Below, one piece after another: positions 53,807-62,040 of a stretch of 64,000 bases of DNA. Numbering within the stretch: position 1 is the first letter of the stretch; each line of letters begins with the position of its first letter. The DNA is from UBA3478 sp965662045. Its GTDB lineage: Bacteria; Bacteroidota; Bacteroidia; Flavobacteriales; Flavobacteriaceae. The notes under the pieces were generated by a model, which was given only the letters and a program-made list of their open reading frames with translations, was not told the origin of the DNA and ran no database searches. Both the position numbers and the translations under genes were made by a program. Location of the stretch: positions 1 through 64,000 of the forward strand of contig CBFIGE010000011.1 in assembly GCA_965662045.1 (NCBI GenBank). Direction: 5' to 3'.

Positions 53807-53851
53807 ACATCCCTTTCTGTTTTAAAGCTGCAGAGAGGGATGTTTTCTTTT
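53807..53851 (+). terminator. Rho-independent terminator after the VPS10-like gene
   Basis: A 13-bp stem with one G-T wobble (ACATCCCTTTCTG at 53807-53819 with CAGAGAGGGATGT at 53831-53843) closes an 11-base loop and is followed by a T-rich run (TTTCTTTT). Confidence 0.8.
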
Positions 53852-53861
53852 GTCCAAAAAA

Positions 53862-54254
53862 ATGATTCAATTTTGCGTGCAATGCCAACAAGAACTAAGA
53901 GGTCGAATTGATAAGCGTTTTTGTTCTGACAGTTGTCGAACTCAATATCACAATGAGGCGAATAGGACAAGAAACCAGCGCTTCAACTATGTTCACCGCC
54001 AGCTTAAAAGGAATTATGCTATCTTAGAAACATTCGCAAGAAAAGAAAAAAGGAAAGTGCACCTCAGAGAGTTGTGGTTACTAGGCTTTGACTCAAAAAA
54101 GGTTACTGGGGTTAAGCTTGCAAAGACAGGAAAAATATCATTTGAACTCTACGACTTGACCTATCATATATCTGATAAAAATCAAATTGAATTTGAAAAA
54201 ACATCACTGACTAAATCGCATCTATGCTCTTCAAATTACTCAAAGAAAATTTAG
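53862..54254 (+). CDS. Zn-ribbon (DUF2116-like) protein
   Basis: 130 residues from the ATG at 53862; a TTG at 53850 falls in the terminator T run. The N-terminal Cys pattern is FCVQCQQ...RFCSDSCR (C-x2-C-x14-C-x3-C), a zinc ribbon like those of DUF2116. A basic central helix (YVHRQLKRNYAILETFARKEKRK) could contact nucleic acid. The 3' end overlaps the next gene by 31 bases. The function is unknown. Confidence 0.7.
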   Translation: MIQFCVQCQQELRGRIDKRFCSDSCRTQYHNEANRTRNQRFNYVHRQLKRNYAILETFARKEKRKVHLRELWLLGFDSKKVTGVKLAKTGKISFELYDLTYHISDKNQIEFEKTSLTKSHLCSSNYSKKI

Positions 54255-56503
54255 GTATTCTCCTTATTTTTTTAGCTTCATTTATAAGCCTAAACACCTT
54301 AACACCATCAGCAGATCTCAACGAAGAAGTTGCTGCTGACACCTATTCGCTAAAACGTGCGTTTACCCACGTCGAACAAATGAGTCAAAACCCGCACGGT
54401 TTGGGTTTCGATGCACATTCTGGTGTTCGGGAATATTTAATTCAAGAACTTGAAAAATTAGGTTTGGAAGTCCTTCTTCAAAAAGGATATACCTCGGGTG
54501 ACTGGGCTAATGTGTCACAACCCATCAATATAATTACCCGAATTAAAGGAAGTTCTGGGGTGCCAGCACATGCCTTGTTACTTCTCTCGCATTACGATAG
54601 TTCACCACACTCCTCTTTTGGAGCTAGTGATGCTGCAAGCGGAGTAGCGACCATTTTAGAAGGAGTTCGAACGCTTCTCGCCTCAAATGAACCTCTGAAA
54701 AATGATGTCATTATTGTTTTTACAGATGCTGAAGAATTGGGTTTAAATGGTGCAGATTTATTCGTGAATAAACATTCTTGGGCAGAAGACGTTGGCTTGG
54801 TTTTAAACTTTGAAGCTCGAGGCAGTGGAGGTCCAAGTTATATGTTAATCGAAACTAACCAAGGAAACAGCGGGCTGATCAAACATTTTGCAAAGGCAGA
54901 TATTTCTCATCCCGTGGCCAATTCCCTAGCCTACAGTATTTATAAACTCCTACCTAACGACACCGACCTCACTGTTTTTAGAGAAGATAAAAACATAGAT
55001 GGATTCAATTTCGCGTTTATCGATGATCATTTTGATTACCATACCGCCCTCGATCGCGCTGACCGCTTGGATGCGGAGAGTTTAGCACATCAAAAAAGTT
55101 ATTTAATGCCCTTATTACAATATTTTGGTAATGCTGATTTATCCGATTTAAAGTCTAACCGAGATCGGGTTTATTTCAATTTACCTGTAATCGGATTCGT
55201 ACACTACGACAACGCCATGATTTGGCCCTTATTTCTAATTGTTCTTGGACTTTTCAGTTGGGCAGTTTTTAAAAGATTTACAACTGTAAATTGGAATAAG
55301 ATTATTTTAGGCAAAGCTTCGCTTTATGTAATCCTGAGTATTCTCATAAATGGGGTAATTGGGTATTTTTTATACGATGTACTGCAAATCCTTTATCCCT
55401 CTTACCAAGATATCCTTCACGGGTTTACCTATAACGGTAAATTATATATCGCTTCTGTGGTTGCCTTAAGTTTAGGGATTCAATTGCTAATTCTAGCGCG
55501 ATTTAAATTTGAATTTGAAAACTTGGACGTTCTACTCAGTGTAATGACATTGTTTTGGATCGTTATTACCGGACTTCTTCAGTATTATTTACCAGGCGCT
55601 AGCTTCTTTATTTGGATTCCCTTTTTCATGAGTTCGACCTTACTTCTCTCTCACTACTACCCAGAGCATAAGTGGATAGCACAACTACTCACCATTCCAT
55701 CTGTACTGATTTTGACTCCAATGATTGAAATGTTTCCTATTGGTCTTGGTCTTTCTATGTTGGTTAGCGTGAGTATATTGGTAAGCCTTTTGTTTTTTGC
55801 TTCTATCACCACGGTATTTCAAATCGGCTCTCACAAAAAATGGAGCCTATTGGCATTTGCTTTGTTTGGACTTTTAATGAGTAATGCACATTTCAATTCA
55901 AGTTATAATGAGGAGCGTCCTAAGCCTACAAGTCTGGTTTATTTAAAAAATGAAAATGGAGCGTATTGGGCTACCTATGATCACGTGCTTCACCCTTGGA
56001 ATGCGCCCTACTTCGATGCTGCGGATACATCCCAAGCTACACCACAATTTGCAAGCAAGTACGGTTCTCGATTTCAAAGCGTCAATTCAGCACCTGAAAA
56101 AGCCATAGCTGATTTCGAATTACACATCAGTAAAGACAGCATTATAGAAGATATTCGACAACTTGAATTCGAAATCAAAAATCATAGAAAGGTTCATCGT
56201 ATCGAAGTTTTTGCTGAAGGTGCTTTGGTCAATTATGTAGAGGTGAATGAAAGCCCATTATCACCTCTATTTTTAGCATATAGAGGTAAGCGTTTATTTA
56301 CGCATTATGTCAGCGATGGAGCAAGCACTAAAATCTTATTACAATTTGATAAAAACGAATCTTTAAATCTAACGATCAACGAAATATCAAACGATCTTTT
56401 AAGGCACCCAGAATTCAGCATTTTGGATCGACCTGCAGAAACGATTCCAACGCCTTTTGTAATCAATGATGCTATAATTCAACAAAAATCATTTCAATTC
56501 TAA
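54224..56503 (+). CDS. ERMP1-like M28 zinc aminopeptidase with C-terminal membrane domain
   Basis: 759 residues. One N-terminal helix (GILLIFLASFISLNTL) leads into an M28-type peptidase domain (about 35-310) with ligands HYDSS, SDAASG, DAEELG, FEARG and HFDYHTALDRADR. Then come about six to eight transmembrane helices (about 325-560) and a C-terminal beta-rich soluble domain. It resembles the ERMP1 family of endoplasmic metallopeptidases, known in Bacteroidota as bacterial homologues. It should sit in the inner membrane with the peptidase in the periplasm. The ATG overlaps the end of the Zn-ribbon gene by 31 bases. Confidence 0.88.
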   Translation: MLFKLLKENLGILLIFLASFISLNTLTPSADLNEEVAADTYSLKRAFTHVEQMSQNPHGLGFDAHSGVREYLIQELEKLGLEVLLQKGYTSGDWANVSQPINIITRIKGSSGVPAHALLLLSHYDSSPHSSFGASDAASGVATILEGVRTLLASNEPLKNDVIIVFTDAEELGLNGADLFVNKHSWAEDVGLVLNFEARGSGGPSYMLIETNQGNSGLIKHFAKADISHPVANSLAYSIYKLLPNDTDLTVFREDKNIDGFNFAFIDDHFDYHTALDRADRLDAESLAHQKSYLMPLLQYFGNADLSDLKSNRDRVYFNLPVIGFVHYDNAMIWPLFLIVLGLFSWAVFKRFTTVNWNKIILGKASLYVILSILINGVIGYFLYDVLQILYPSYQDILHGFTYNGKLYIASVVALSLGIQLLILARFKFEFENLDVLLSVMTLFWIVITGLLQYYLPGASFFIWIPFFMSSTLLLSHYYPEHKWIAQLLTIPSVLILTPMIEMFPIGLGLSMLVSVSILVSLLFFASITTVFQIGSHKKWSLLAFALFGLLMSNAHFNSSYNEERPKPTSLVYLKNENGAYWATYDHVLHPWNAPYFDAADTSQATPQFASKYGSRFQSVNSAPEKAIADFELHISKDSIIEDIRQLEFEIKNHRKVHRIEVFAEGALVNYVEVNESPLSPLFLAYRGKRLFTHYVSDGASTKILLQFDKNESLNLTINEISNDLLRHPEFSILDRPAETIPTPFVINDAIIQQKSFQF

Positions 56504-56567
56504 TCAAAGACTATAATCTTCTTTAATCTCAAAATTGTTTATTACTTTCAATCCCTAATTCTTAAAT

Positions 56568-57272
56568 ATGAAAAAAGCGATCATTTTTGGATGTTTCTTC
56601 TTAACCAGTTTGAACTTTGGATGGTTACAAGCTCAGGACAATGCAACTTTACTTTCTCATTATGAAAAGTTTTATCGACAAATGCAATTGCAAAATGATG
56701 TTGGCGGTATGATCAATGCATTAACTCATTTGAATGTTCTTAGCCCGTCTGTGGAGCGCAGAGACACTTTGGCTTACATATATATGAATAGCGAGCAGCA
56801 CGTACAAGCGATAAGTATACTTGGTTTAAACTCAAGTGCAGCAGACTCGGATGTCGCCTTATCTGCCAGAGCTATATCTCTTAAAAATCTAGGGGATAAC
56901 CAAAGAGCATTAAATGCTTTTCAACTTTTATTTGACAACAATCAGAGTCCTTTTACCGCTTACGAGGTGGCCGATCTCAAAATATTAACCGGTAATACGC
57001 AGGCGGCGATGGAAGATGTTGAGTTTGGTTTGTCGAATGCTACAGACGAAATGAATTATGCTTTTTTTGAAAGACAACAGCCCTATCAGGTTCCGCTTAA
57101 AGCAGCATTTATGCACTTAAAGGCTTTAATTACATTTAACGGAGACAACGAAAATATAGACGAGGCCGTAGCAATTTTTGATGAAGCTATCAAAATGGCC
57201 CCTAATTTTAATTTAGCGAGCTTAAGTCGTCAAGCACTTTTAGAGCGCAAAGAACAAAACCAAGCGCAATAA
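56568..57272 (+). CDS. Secreted TPR-repeat protein
   Basis: 234 residues. A signal peptide (KKAIIFGCFFLTSLNFGWLQAQ) is followed by TPR-like helix pairs (about 55-220: ARAISLKNLGDNQRALNAFQLL, AVAIFDEAIKMAPNFNLA). No enzyme motif is seen. It is probably a periplasmic or outer-membrane-associated scaffold. Its end abuts the convergent gene with no spacer. Confidence 0.75.
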   Translation: MKKAIIFGCFFLTSLNFGWLQAQDNATLLSHYEKFYRQMQLQNDVGGMINALTHLNVLSPSVERRDTLAYIYMNSEQHVQAISILGLNSSAADSDVALSARAISLKNLGDNQRALNAFQLLFDNNQSPFTAYEVADLKILTGNTQAAMEDVEFGLSNATDEMNYAFFERQQPYQVPLKAAFMHLKALITFNGDNENIDEAVAIFDEAIKMAPNFNLASLSRQALLERKEQNQAQ

Positions 57273-57785
57273 TTACTTTTTGCGCAGTGCATCAATTAGA
57301 CTTTGATCGTGTTCTTTTTTGAGTACTACAAGCTGATCAACATCTTCATTGGGTACTGCAATAGACAATACATAGTGTCTAATTTTCCAACCTTGGTCCG
57401 TTAACATTAGAATTCCAGAGCCTCGACACAGTTCCATTTGTGTACTCAACAACTCATCAAACCAGGCGTATTTTTGGTTTTCGTCCATGTAAATATTGCG
57501 TTCAACTGAGGAGAAACTCCAAGCCTTGCCTCTATCGAAGTAGGGTTTAGCAAAATCCATGAATTCCTGTTTATTCCATAGTTCTTCAGGGTCTGTGCCT
57601 ATAAAGATGGACTGCTGGTCCATCAATTTAAAATAGGCGTTAAAATTGGCATCTGACGCGGCTTTATGCCACTGATTAAGTACCGAGTTAATTTGTTCTT
57701 TTACGACCTGACTTTGCTGGGCCTGGATAAAAATTGGAACTAGGAGTGCTAGCAGTAATCGACGTTTGTTAAGATTTATTTTCAT
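57273..57785 (-). CDS. Exported SnoaL/NTF2-like protein
   Basis: 170 residues. A signal peptide (RRLLLALLVPIFIQAQ) is followed by an NTF2-like fold (about 30-145: LNQWHKAASDANFNAYFKLMDQQSIFIGTDPEELW, KYAWFDELLSTQM). The C-terminal 25 residues are charged (VVLKKEHDQSLIDALRKK). This looks like a SnoaL_3/DUF4440-like protein. Catalysis is not assigned. Its start overlaps the preceding lipoprotein gene by 17 bases on the same strand. Confidence 0.75.
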   Translation of the reverse strand: MKINLNKRRLLLALLVPIFIQAQQSQVVKEQINSVLNQWHKAASDANFNAYFKLMDQQSIFIGTDPEELWNKQEFMDFAKPYFDRGKAWSFSSVERNIYMDENQKYAWFDELLSTQMELCRGSGILMLTDQGWKIRHYVLSIAVPNEDVDQLVVLKKEHDQSLIDALRKK

Positions 57786-58293
57786 CTTTAAGTTGGTATT
57801 TTAATTGAGTGCTAAGGGAATTCATAAATTCAATCCATTGATTGTAACTATCTAAGAAATTAGTTCCCGAATTGGTGATAGGTGTTTTATCTAATAAATC
57901 AGCTTTAAGTTGAAGTAAAAAAGTTCGAACGAGTTTTTGACGGCTTTTAATCATTTGGTGATTGAAAACCTCAGGATAGGTTGAATTGGATAGTTCAGTC
58001 TCCTGAACTATTAAATCTTCAATTGCCAAAAGCATCTCAGATTGATTTGTCGCTCTCACTAGGTTTTCGAGCCCGAGTTGAAATTTCATAAAAGCGCCCC
58101 AATTTTCGACTAGATTAAAGGTTTCTTCATCCAAAAGACTAAGGTCGTTACGCTCAAGCTTCCAAGCAGAAACTTGATTTTCAGTTTCTTCGAGTTCTGA
58201 AACTGCCGGGCTTAGGCTAAGCTCAGTGGTATTGGTTTTTGCTTTGCATCCAAAAAGCAAAAGAGCCATGTTGAAAATCAAAAATTTTCTCAT
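57769..58293 (-). CDS. Small lipoprotein of unknown function
   Basis: 174 residues. Signal peptide and lipobox RKFLIFNMALLLFGC give a lipidated Cys at about residue 16. The mature part is mostly helical and acidic. An exact TAnnTTTG match (TACATTTG on the minus strand, 58298-58305) lies 4 bases before the ATG, so the transcript may be leaderless. It is followed by an overlapping SnoaL-like gene and faces a divergent epimerase gene. Confidence 0.7.
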   Translation of the reverse strand: MRKFLIFNMALLLFGCKAKTNTTELSLSPAVSELEETENQVSAWKLERNDLSLLDEETFNLVENWGAFMKFQLGLENLVRATNQSEMLLAIEDLIVQETELSNSTYPEVFNHQMIKSRQKLVRTFLLQLKADLLDKTPITNSGTNFLDSYNQWIEFMNSLSTQLKYQLKDENKS

Positions 58294-58297
58294 ATAC

Positions 58298-58305
58298 CAA
58301 ATGTA
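58298..58305 (-). promoter_or_regulatory. Probable -7 promoter element of the lipoprotein gene
   Basis: The minus strand reads TACATTTG, an exact TAnnTTTG. It sits immediately upstream of the ATG at 58293. Confidence 0.45.
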
Positions 58306-58325
58306 CTGACAGAATTTGAATTAAT

Positions 58326-58340
58326 TTTAGCAATGCTAAA
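58326..58340. repeat. 15-base near-perfect palindrome between divergent genes
   Basis: TTTAGCA and TGCTAAA flank a single central base. It lies between the divergent starts at 58293 and 58355. It may be an operator for either gene; no regulator is encoded next to it. Confidence 0.4.
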
Positions 58341-58354
58341 CTAACTAAATCCCC

Positions 58355-59302
58355 ATGAACGATAATCGAATTTTAATTATCGGCAGTGAAGGTCAATTGG
58401 GCATAGAGCTCTGCGAGGCACTTCAAAAGTACTATCCCGACGAGACTATCATAAGAGCTGATATTCGTTCTAGTACTCACCTTTCTAATACTCCTTTTGA
58501 ACACCTTGACGTGACCGATGCAGATGCCATTAGAGCGCTAATCGATAAACATCAAATCACAGAGGTCTATCTTTTGGCTGCACTATTGAGTGCATCTGCA
58601 GAAAAAAATATAAAGCAAGCCTGGAAAGTCAATATCCAAGGCCTTTTAAATTTGCTTGAATTGGGCAGAGAAGGAGTCATTCAAAAACTATTTTGGCCTT
58701 CGAGTATCGCTATTTTTGGTTACGAAAGTCAACGTGAACAATGTCCACAAAATGGAATTCATAAACCAATTACTGTTTATGGAATTAGCAAACTTACAGG
58801 AGAGCACTGGTGTCAGTACTATCACCAGAAATACAATTTTGATGTTCGAAGTATTCGGTATCCTGGCCTGATCAGTTTTAAGAGTCCACCGGGTGGAGGT
58901 ACTACCGATTACGTTATGGACATGTTTCGAGCAGCTACTGCAGAGACAGAAATAAATTGTGCCATTAATCCCGAGAAGGTGCTCCCTATGCTTTATATAT
59001 CAGACGCTGTTGAGGCGACCATACAATTAATGCATGCAGAATCTTCTAAAATAACAATTAGAGATTCGTATAATATCGGAGGTATGTCTTTTTCACCCAA
59101 GGAATTGACCTTGGCGCTACAAGAGCAATACCCACATTTTAGTCCTGAGTATCAAAGAGACTTCAGGTATGATATTGCCGAGAGTTGGCCCGATAGCTTG
59201 TCCTACAAGGAGGCTAGTTATGACTGGAACTACCAACCCAAGATAGACTTCGAGAAAATGATGACTATTATGACTAATAATATAGGAGTTATAGCGAATT
59301 AA
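58355..59302 (+). CDS. NAD-dependent epimerase/dehydratase (L-threonine 3-dehydrogenase-like)
   Basis: 315 residues. Short-chain extended fold with NAD-binding G-x2-G-x2-G (GSEGQLGIEL) at about 9-14, and the catalytic Y-x-x-x-K in VYGISKLTGE. The region SIRYPGLISFKSPPGGGTTDYVMDMFRAA is typical of bacterial L-threonine 3-dehydrogenases of the epimerase type, which produce 2-amino-3-ketobutyrate from threonine. It is a single-gene unit facing a divergent lipoprotein gene. The substrate call is by family resemblance. Confidence 0.88.
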   Translation: MNDNRILIIGSEGQLGIELCEALQKYYPDETIIRADIRSSTHLSNTPFEHLDVTDADAIRALIDKHQITEVYLLAALLSASAEKNIKQAWKVNIQGLLNLLELGREGVIQKLFWPSSIAIFGYESQREQCPQNGIHKPITVYGISKLTGEHWCQYYHQKYNFDVRSIRYPGLISFKSPPGGGTTDYVMDMFRAATAETEINCAINPEKVLPMLYISDAVEATIQLMHAESSKITIRDSYNIGGMSFSPKELTLALQEQYPHFSPEYQRDFRYDIAESWPDSLSYKEASYDWNYQPKIDFEKMMTIMTNNIGVIAN

Positions 59303-59338
59303 GTAACCCTCTTTAACTTAATTTTTAAATCATAGTTG

Positions 59339-59346
59339 TAATTTTG
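59339..59346 (+). promoter_or_regulatory. Probable -7 promoter element of the sterol-desaturase-family gene
   Basis: TAATTTTG matches TAnnTTTG exactly, 4 bases before the ATG at 59351. This favours the later ATG at 59363 as the translation start, or a leaderless mRNA. Confidence 0.45.
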
Positions 59347-59362
59347 ACATATGATCGCTGCT

Positions 59363-60229
59363 ATGGAAATCATTTGGTCTAGCATCAGAGGAAGTGCAAA
59401 CTGGTTTATGCGCTCGGTAACCTTTGACGTGCCTTGGTATCAAAACTTTTTTTGGGGACTAATTCTCATCTCAGTTTTGGTTTACAGCCTTGAGTTGCTT
59501 TTTCCTTGGAGAAAAAATCAAAAATCCATTCGAAAAGATTTTTGGCTAGACCTCTTATACATGTTTTTCAACTTCTTCGCCTTTAGCATTGCAATCAGTG
59601 GAATTTACAGTTTGCTGCGAGAACTCTTTAGTATCATTGGAATACAATACTACAGTATTCAACTTATTGATCTCGATGGTTTAGGTGTTTTTTGGAGCCT
59701 TCTCATTTTCTTTGTCTTACTAGATTTTGTGCAGTGGCTTACACATATCGCTTTGCATCGATTTGAGGCCTTGTGGAAATTTCATCAGATTCACCACAGC
59801 GTAAAAGAAATGGGCTTTGCAGCACATATGCGTTATCACTGGATGGAAAATATTTTATACAAGCCCTTAAAGACAATTGGGGTTATGCTTTTGGGTGGAT
59901 TTGAACCTGAACAAGCTTACATCGTTCACTTTGTAGCTATATCCATCGGGCACCTTAACCACGCCAATGTAAAATTGGACTACGGAATTTTAAGGTACGT
60001 ATTTAACAATCCTGTAATGCACCTTTATCATCACGCCTATCACCTACCTAAAGAAAAAAATCAGGGCGTAAATTATGGAATCAGTTTGAGTGTATGGGAC
60101 TATCTTTTTGGAACGAATTACATCCCTGATCAAAACGGTAGTATTGAATTGGGCTTTCCGGGAGATGAAAATGTTCCAAAAGGATTTGGAAAACAATTCG
60201 TACACGGTTTCAAATCTAAGAACTCTTAA
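59363..60229 (+). CDS. Sterol desaturase/fatty acid hydroxylase-family membrane protein
   Basis: 288 residues from the ATG at 59363 (59351 is four codons upstream and sits on the promoter). About four to five helices and the di-iron His clusters HIALHR, HQIHHS, HLNHAN and HLYHHAYH, spread as H-x3-H, H-x2-H-H and H-x2-H-H. This is the family of membrane di-iron hydroxylases and desaturases that act on lipids. The substrate is unknown. It is likely in the inner membrane. Confidence 0.85.
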   Translation: MEIIWSSIRGSANWFMRSVTFDVPWYQNFFWGLILISVLVYSLELLFPWRKNQKSIRKDFWLDLLYMFFNFFAFSIAISGIYSLLRELFSIIGIQYYSIQLIDLDGLGVFWSLLIFFVLLDFVQWLTHIALHRFEALWKFHQIHHSVKEMGFAAHMRYHWMENILYKPLKTIGVMLLGGFEPEQAYIVHFVAISIGHLNHANVKLDYGILRYVFNNPVMHLYHHAYHLPKEKNQGVNYGISLSVWDYLFGTNYIPDQNGSIELGFPGDENVPKGFGKQFVHGFKSKNS

Positions 60230-60240
60230 CCCTTTCCAAG

Positions 60241-60816
60241 TTGATTCAAATCGATGACAAAATAATATCCCAAGACCTGCTTGAAGAACACTTTCTATGT
60301 GATTTAAAAGCTTGCAAAGGAGCCTGTTGTGTCGAGGGAGAATACGGCGCTCCTCTTGAAGATGAAGAACTTTCAATCCTTGAAAGAAATCTACCTGAAA
60401 TCAAACCTTTTTTAAGTGAAGAGGGGCTTGAAATTATAGCCCAAAAAGGGACCTTTGTCAAAGGAGAAGACGGAGAGTGGGAAACTCCATTAATTCGAGG
60501 AAGAGATTGCGCATATGTGGTTTACGACAAGCATAAAATCGCAAAGTGTGGGATAGAGGCCGCTTACAATGCAGGAAAGATCGACTTCAAAAAACCCATA
60601 AGTTGTCACCTCTATCCGATTCGACTCACCCGCTACAACTCATTCACTGCAGTAAATTACCATAAGTGGCATATCTGTAGTCCCGCCTGTGATTTGGGGA
60701 AAACTCAAAAACTGAAAGTCTTTGAGTTTTTGAAAGAAGCCATCATTCGCAAATTTGGTACGGAATGGTACGCCAAGCTCGAAGCCGCTTCTAAAGTTAA
60801 ACAAAACCGATCCTAA
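60241..60816 (+). CDS. DUF3109 family Cys-rich protein
   Basis: 191 residues from a TTG start. Conserved Cys are FLCDLKACKGACC near the N-terminus, CAYVVYDKHKIAKCG in the middle, and ISCHLYPIR and HICSPACDLG near the end. These are the Cys/His positions of DUF3109 (YkgJ-like) and would bind a metal or Fe-S cluster. The function is unknown. It is 11 bases after the sterol-desaturase gene on the same strand. Confidence 0.85.
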   Translation: MIQIDDKIISQDLLEEHFLCDLKACKGACCVEGEYGAPLEDEELSILERNLPEIKPFLSEEGLEIIAQKGTFVKGEDGEWETPLIRGRDCAYVVYDKHKIAKCGIEAAYNAGKIDFKKPISCHLYPIRLTRYNSFTAVNYHKWHICSPACDLGKTQKLKVFEFLKEAIIRKFGTEWYAKLEAASKVKQNRS

Positions 60817-61007
60817 TTCGAGCAAATAAATTTCGCTCCAATTTTGTCAACTTTATTGAATTCTTACTGTCGTTGACCTAAGGGTACATTTCAACAATTT
60901 CTGTTAAAAACTTCAGAGCAATTCTCGTTAAACAGTCCAAAATCAATGCATGTCTTTTATCATCTTTGTTAGTCTCGAGAAATTTGAAATACTAAAAGAA
61001 TAAGAAT

Positions 61008-61997
61008 ATGTCAACAGTAATTGAACCCATTTTAGAAGACAACAAAGACCGTTTCGTGATTTTTCCAATCCAGCATCACGACTTGTGGCAATGGTATAAA
61101 ACGGCTGAGGCCTCATTTTGGACTGCAGAAGAAATTGACTTATCTCAAGACCCGCACGACTGGAGTAATAAACTCTCCGATGACGAGCGTTACTTTATCA
61201 AACACATCCTAGCCTTCTTTGCAGCCTCTGATGGTATCGTGAATGAAAACCTAGCTGAAAACTTTGTAAATGAGGTGCAATACTCTGAAGCAAAATTTTT
61301 CTACGGATTTCAAATCATGATGGAAAACATCCATTCAGAAACCTATTCACTTTTGATCGATACCTATGTCGACGACGAAAAAGAAAAAGACGTATTGTTC
61401 AAAGCACTTGAGAATTTTCCTGCAATAAAGAAGAAAGCGGACTGGGCCTTGCGATGGATCGAATCTCCAAGTTTCGCAGAACGTCTTATTGCTTTCGCTG
61501 CTGTCGAAGGTATTTTCTTCTCTGGTGCGTTTTGCTCTATTTTCTGGTTAAAGAAAAGAGGACTTATGCCAGGACTAACCTTCTCCAACGAATTGATTTC
61601 TAGAGACGAAGGATTGCACTGTGATTACGCGGTACACCTTCACAACAAACACCTCATCAACAAGGTGCCAAAAGAGCGAATCAAGGATATTCTTGTAGAC
61701 GCACTCAACATTGAAAGAGAATTTATTACTGAATCGCTTCCTGTTAGTTTGATTGGAATGAATGCTAAGTTGATGACACAGTATTTAGAGTTTGTAACCG
61801 ATCGACTATTAGTTGAGCTCGAATGCGAAAAGATGTATAATGTGAGTAATCCATTTGACTTTATGGATATGATTTCGCTTCAAGGAAAAACAAACTTCTT
61901 TGAAAAGAAAGTTAGTGAATACCAGAAAGCTGGAGTGAAAAATTCGGCAACTAAGCCAAGCACAGAAGAGTCATTCTCTTTTGATGCAGACTTTTAA
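61008..61997 (+). CDS. nrdB: Ribonucleoside-diphosphate reductase subunit beta (class Ia)
   Basis: 329 residues. The di-iron radical subunit. Ligands appear in FWTAEEIDLSQDP, the ENLAENF region, and the MENIHSETYS and RDEGLHCDYA stretches. Radical tyrosine candidate Y99 in FYGFQIMMENIHSETYS matches the eukaryotic R2 pattern. The C-terminal ESFSFDADF resembles the eukaryotic R2 tail that docks on the large subunit. It precedes nrdA by 43 bases. It makes deoxyribonucleotides with nrdA. Confidence 0.96.
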   Translation: MSTVIEPILEDNKDRFVIFPIQHHDLWQWYKTAEASFWTAEEIDLSQDPHDWSNKLSDDERYFIKHILAFFAASDGIVNENLAENFVNEVQYSEAKFFYGFQIMMENIHSETYSLLIDTYVDDEKEKDVLFKALENFPAIKKKADWALRWIESPSFAERLIAFAAVEGIFFSGAFCSIFWLKKRGLMPGLTFSNELISRDEGLHCDYAVHLHNKHLINKVPKERIKDILVDALNIEREFITESLPVSLIGMNAKLMTQYLEFVTDRLLVELECEKMYNVSNPFDFMDMISLQGKTNFFEKKVSEYQKAGVKNSATKPSTEESFSFDADF

Positions 61998-62040
61998 TAG
62001 AACAACAATAAACTTAACCTACTTTAACACCCCCTGAGAT

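Noticed and set aside
57264..57285. GCGCAA/TTGCGC hairpin at the convergent ends of the TPR and SnoaL-like genes as a terminator.
   Set aside because: A 6-bp stem lies within both coding ends, and no T tract follows on either strand.
60817..61007. Regulatory elements (NrdR box or riboswitch) before nrdB.
   Set aside because: I found no paired NrdR boxes or B12-riboswitch-like fold. A CATCTTTG at 60961-60968 resembles a -7 element with one mismatch, but the support is too weak to annotate.
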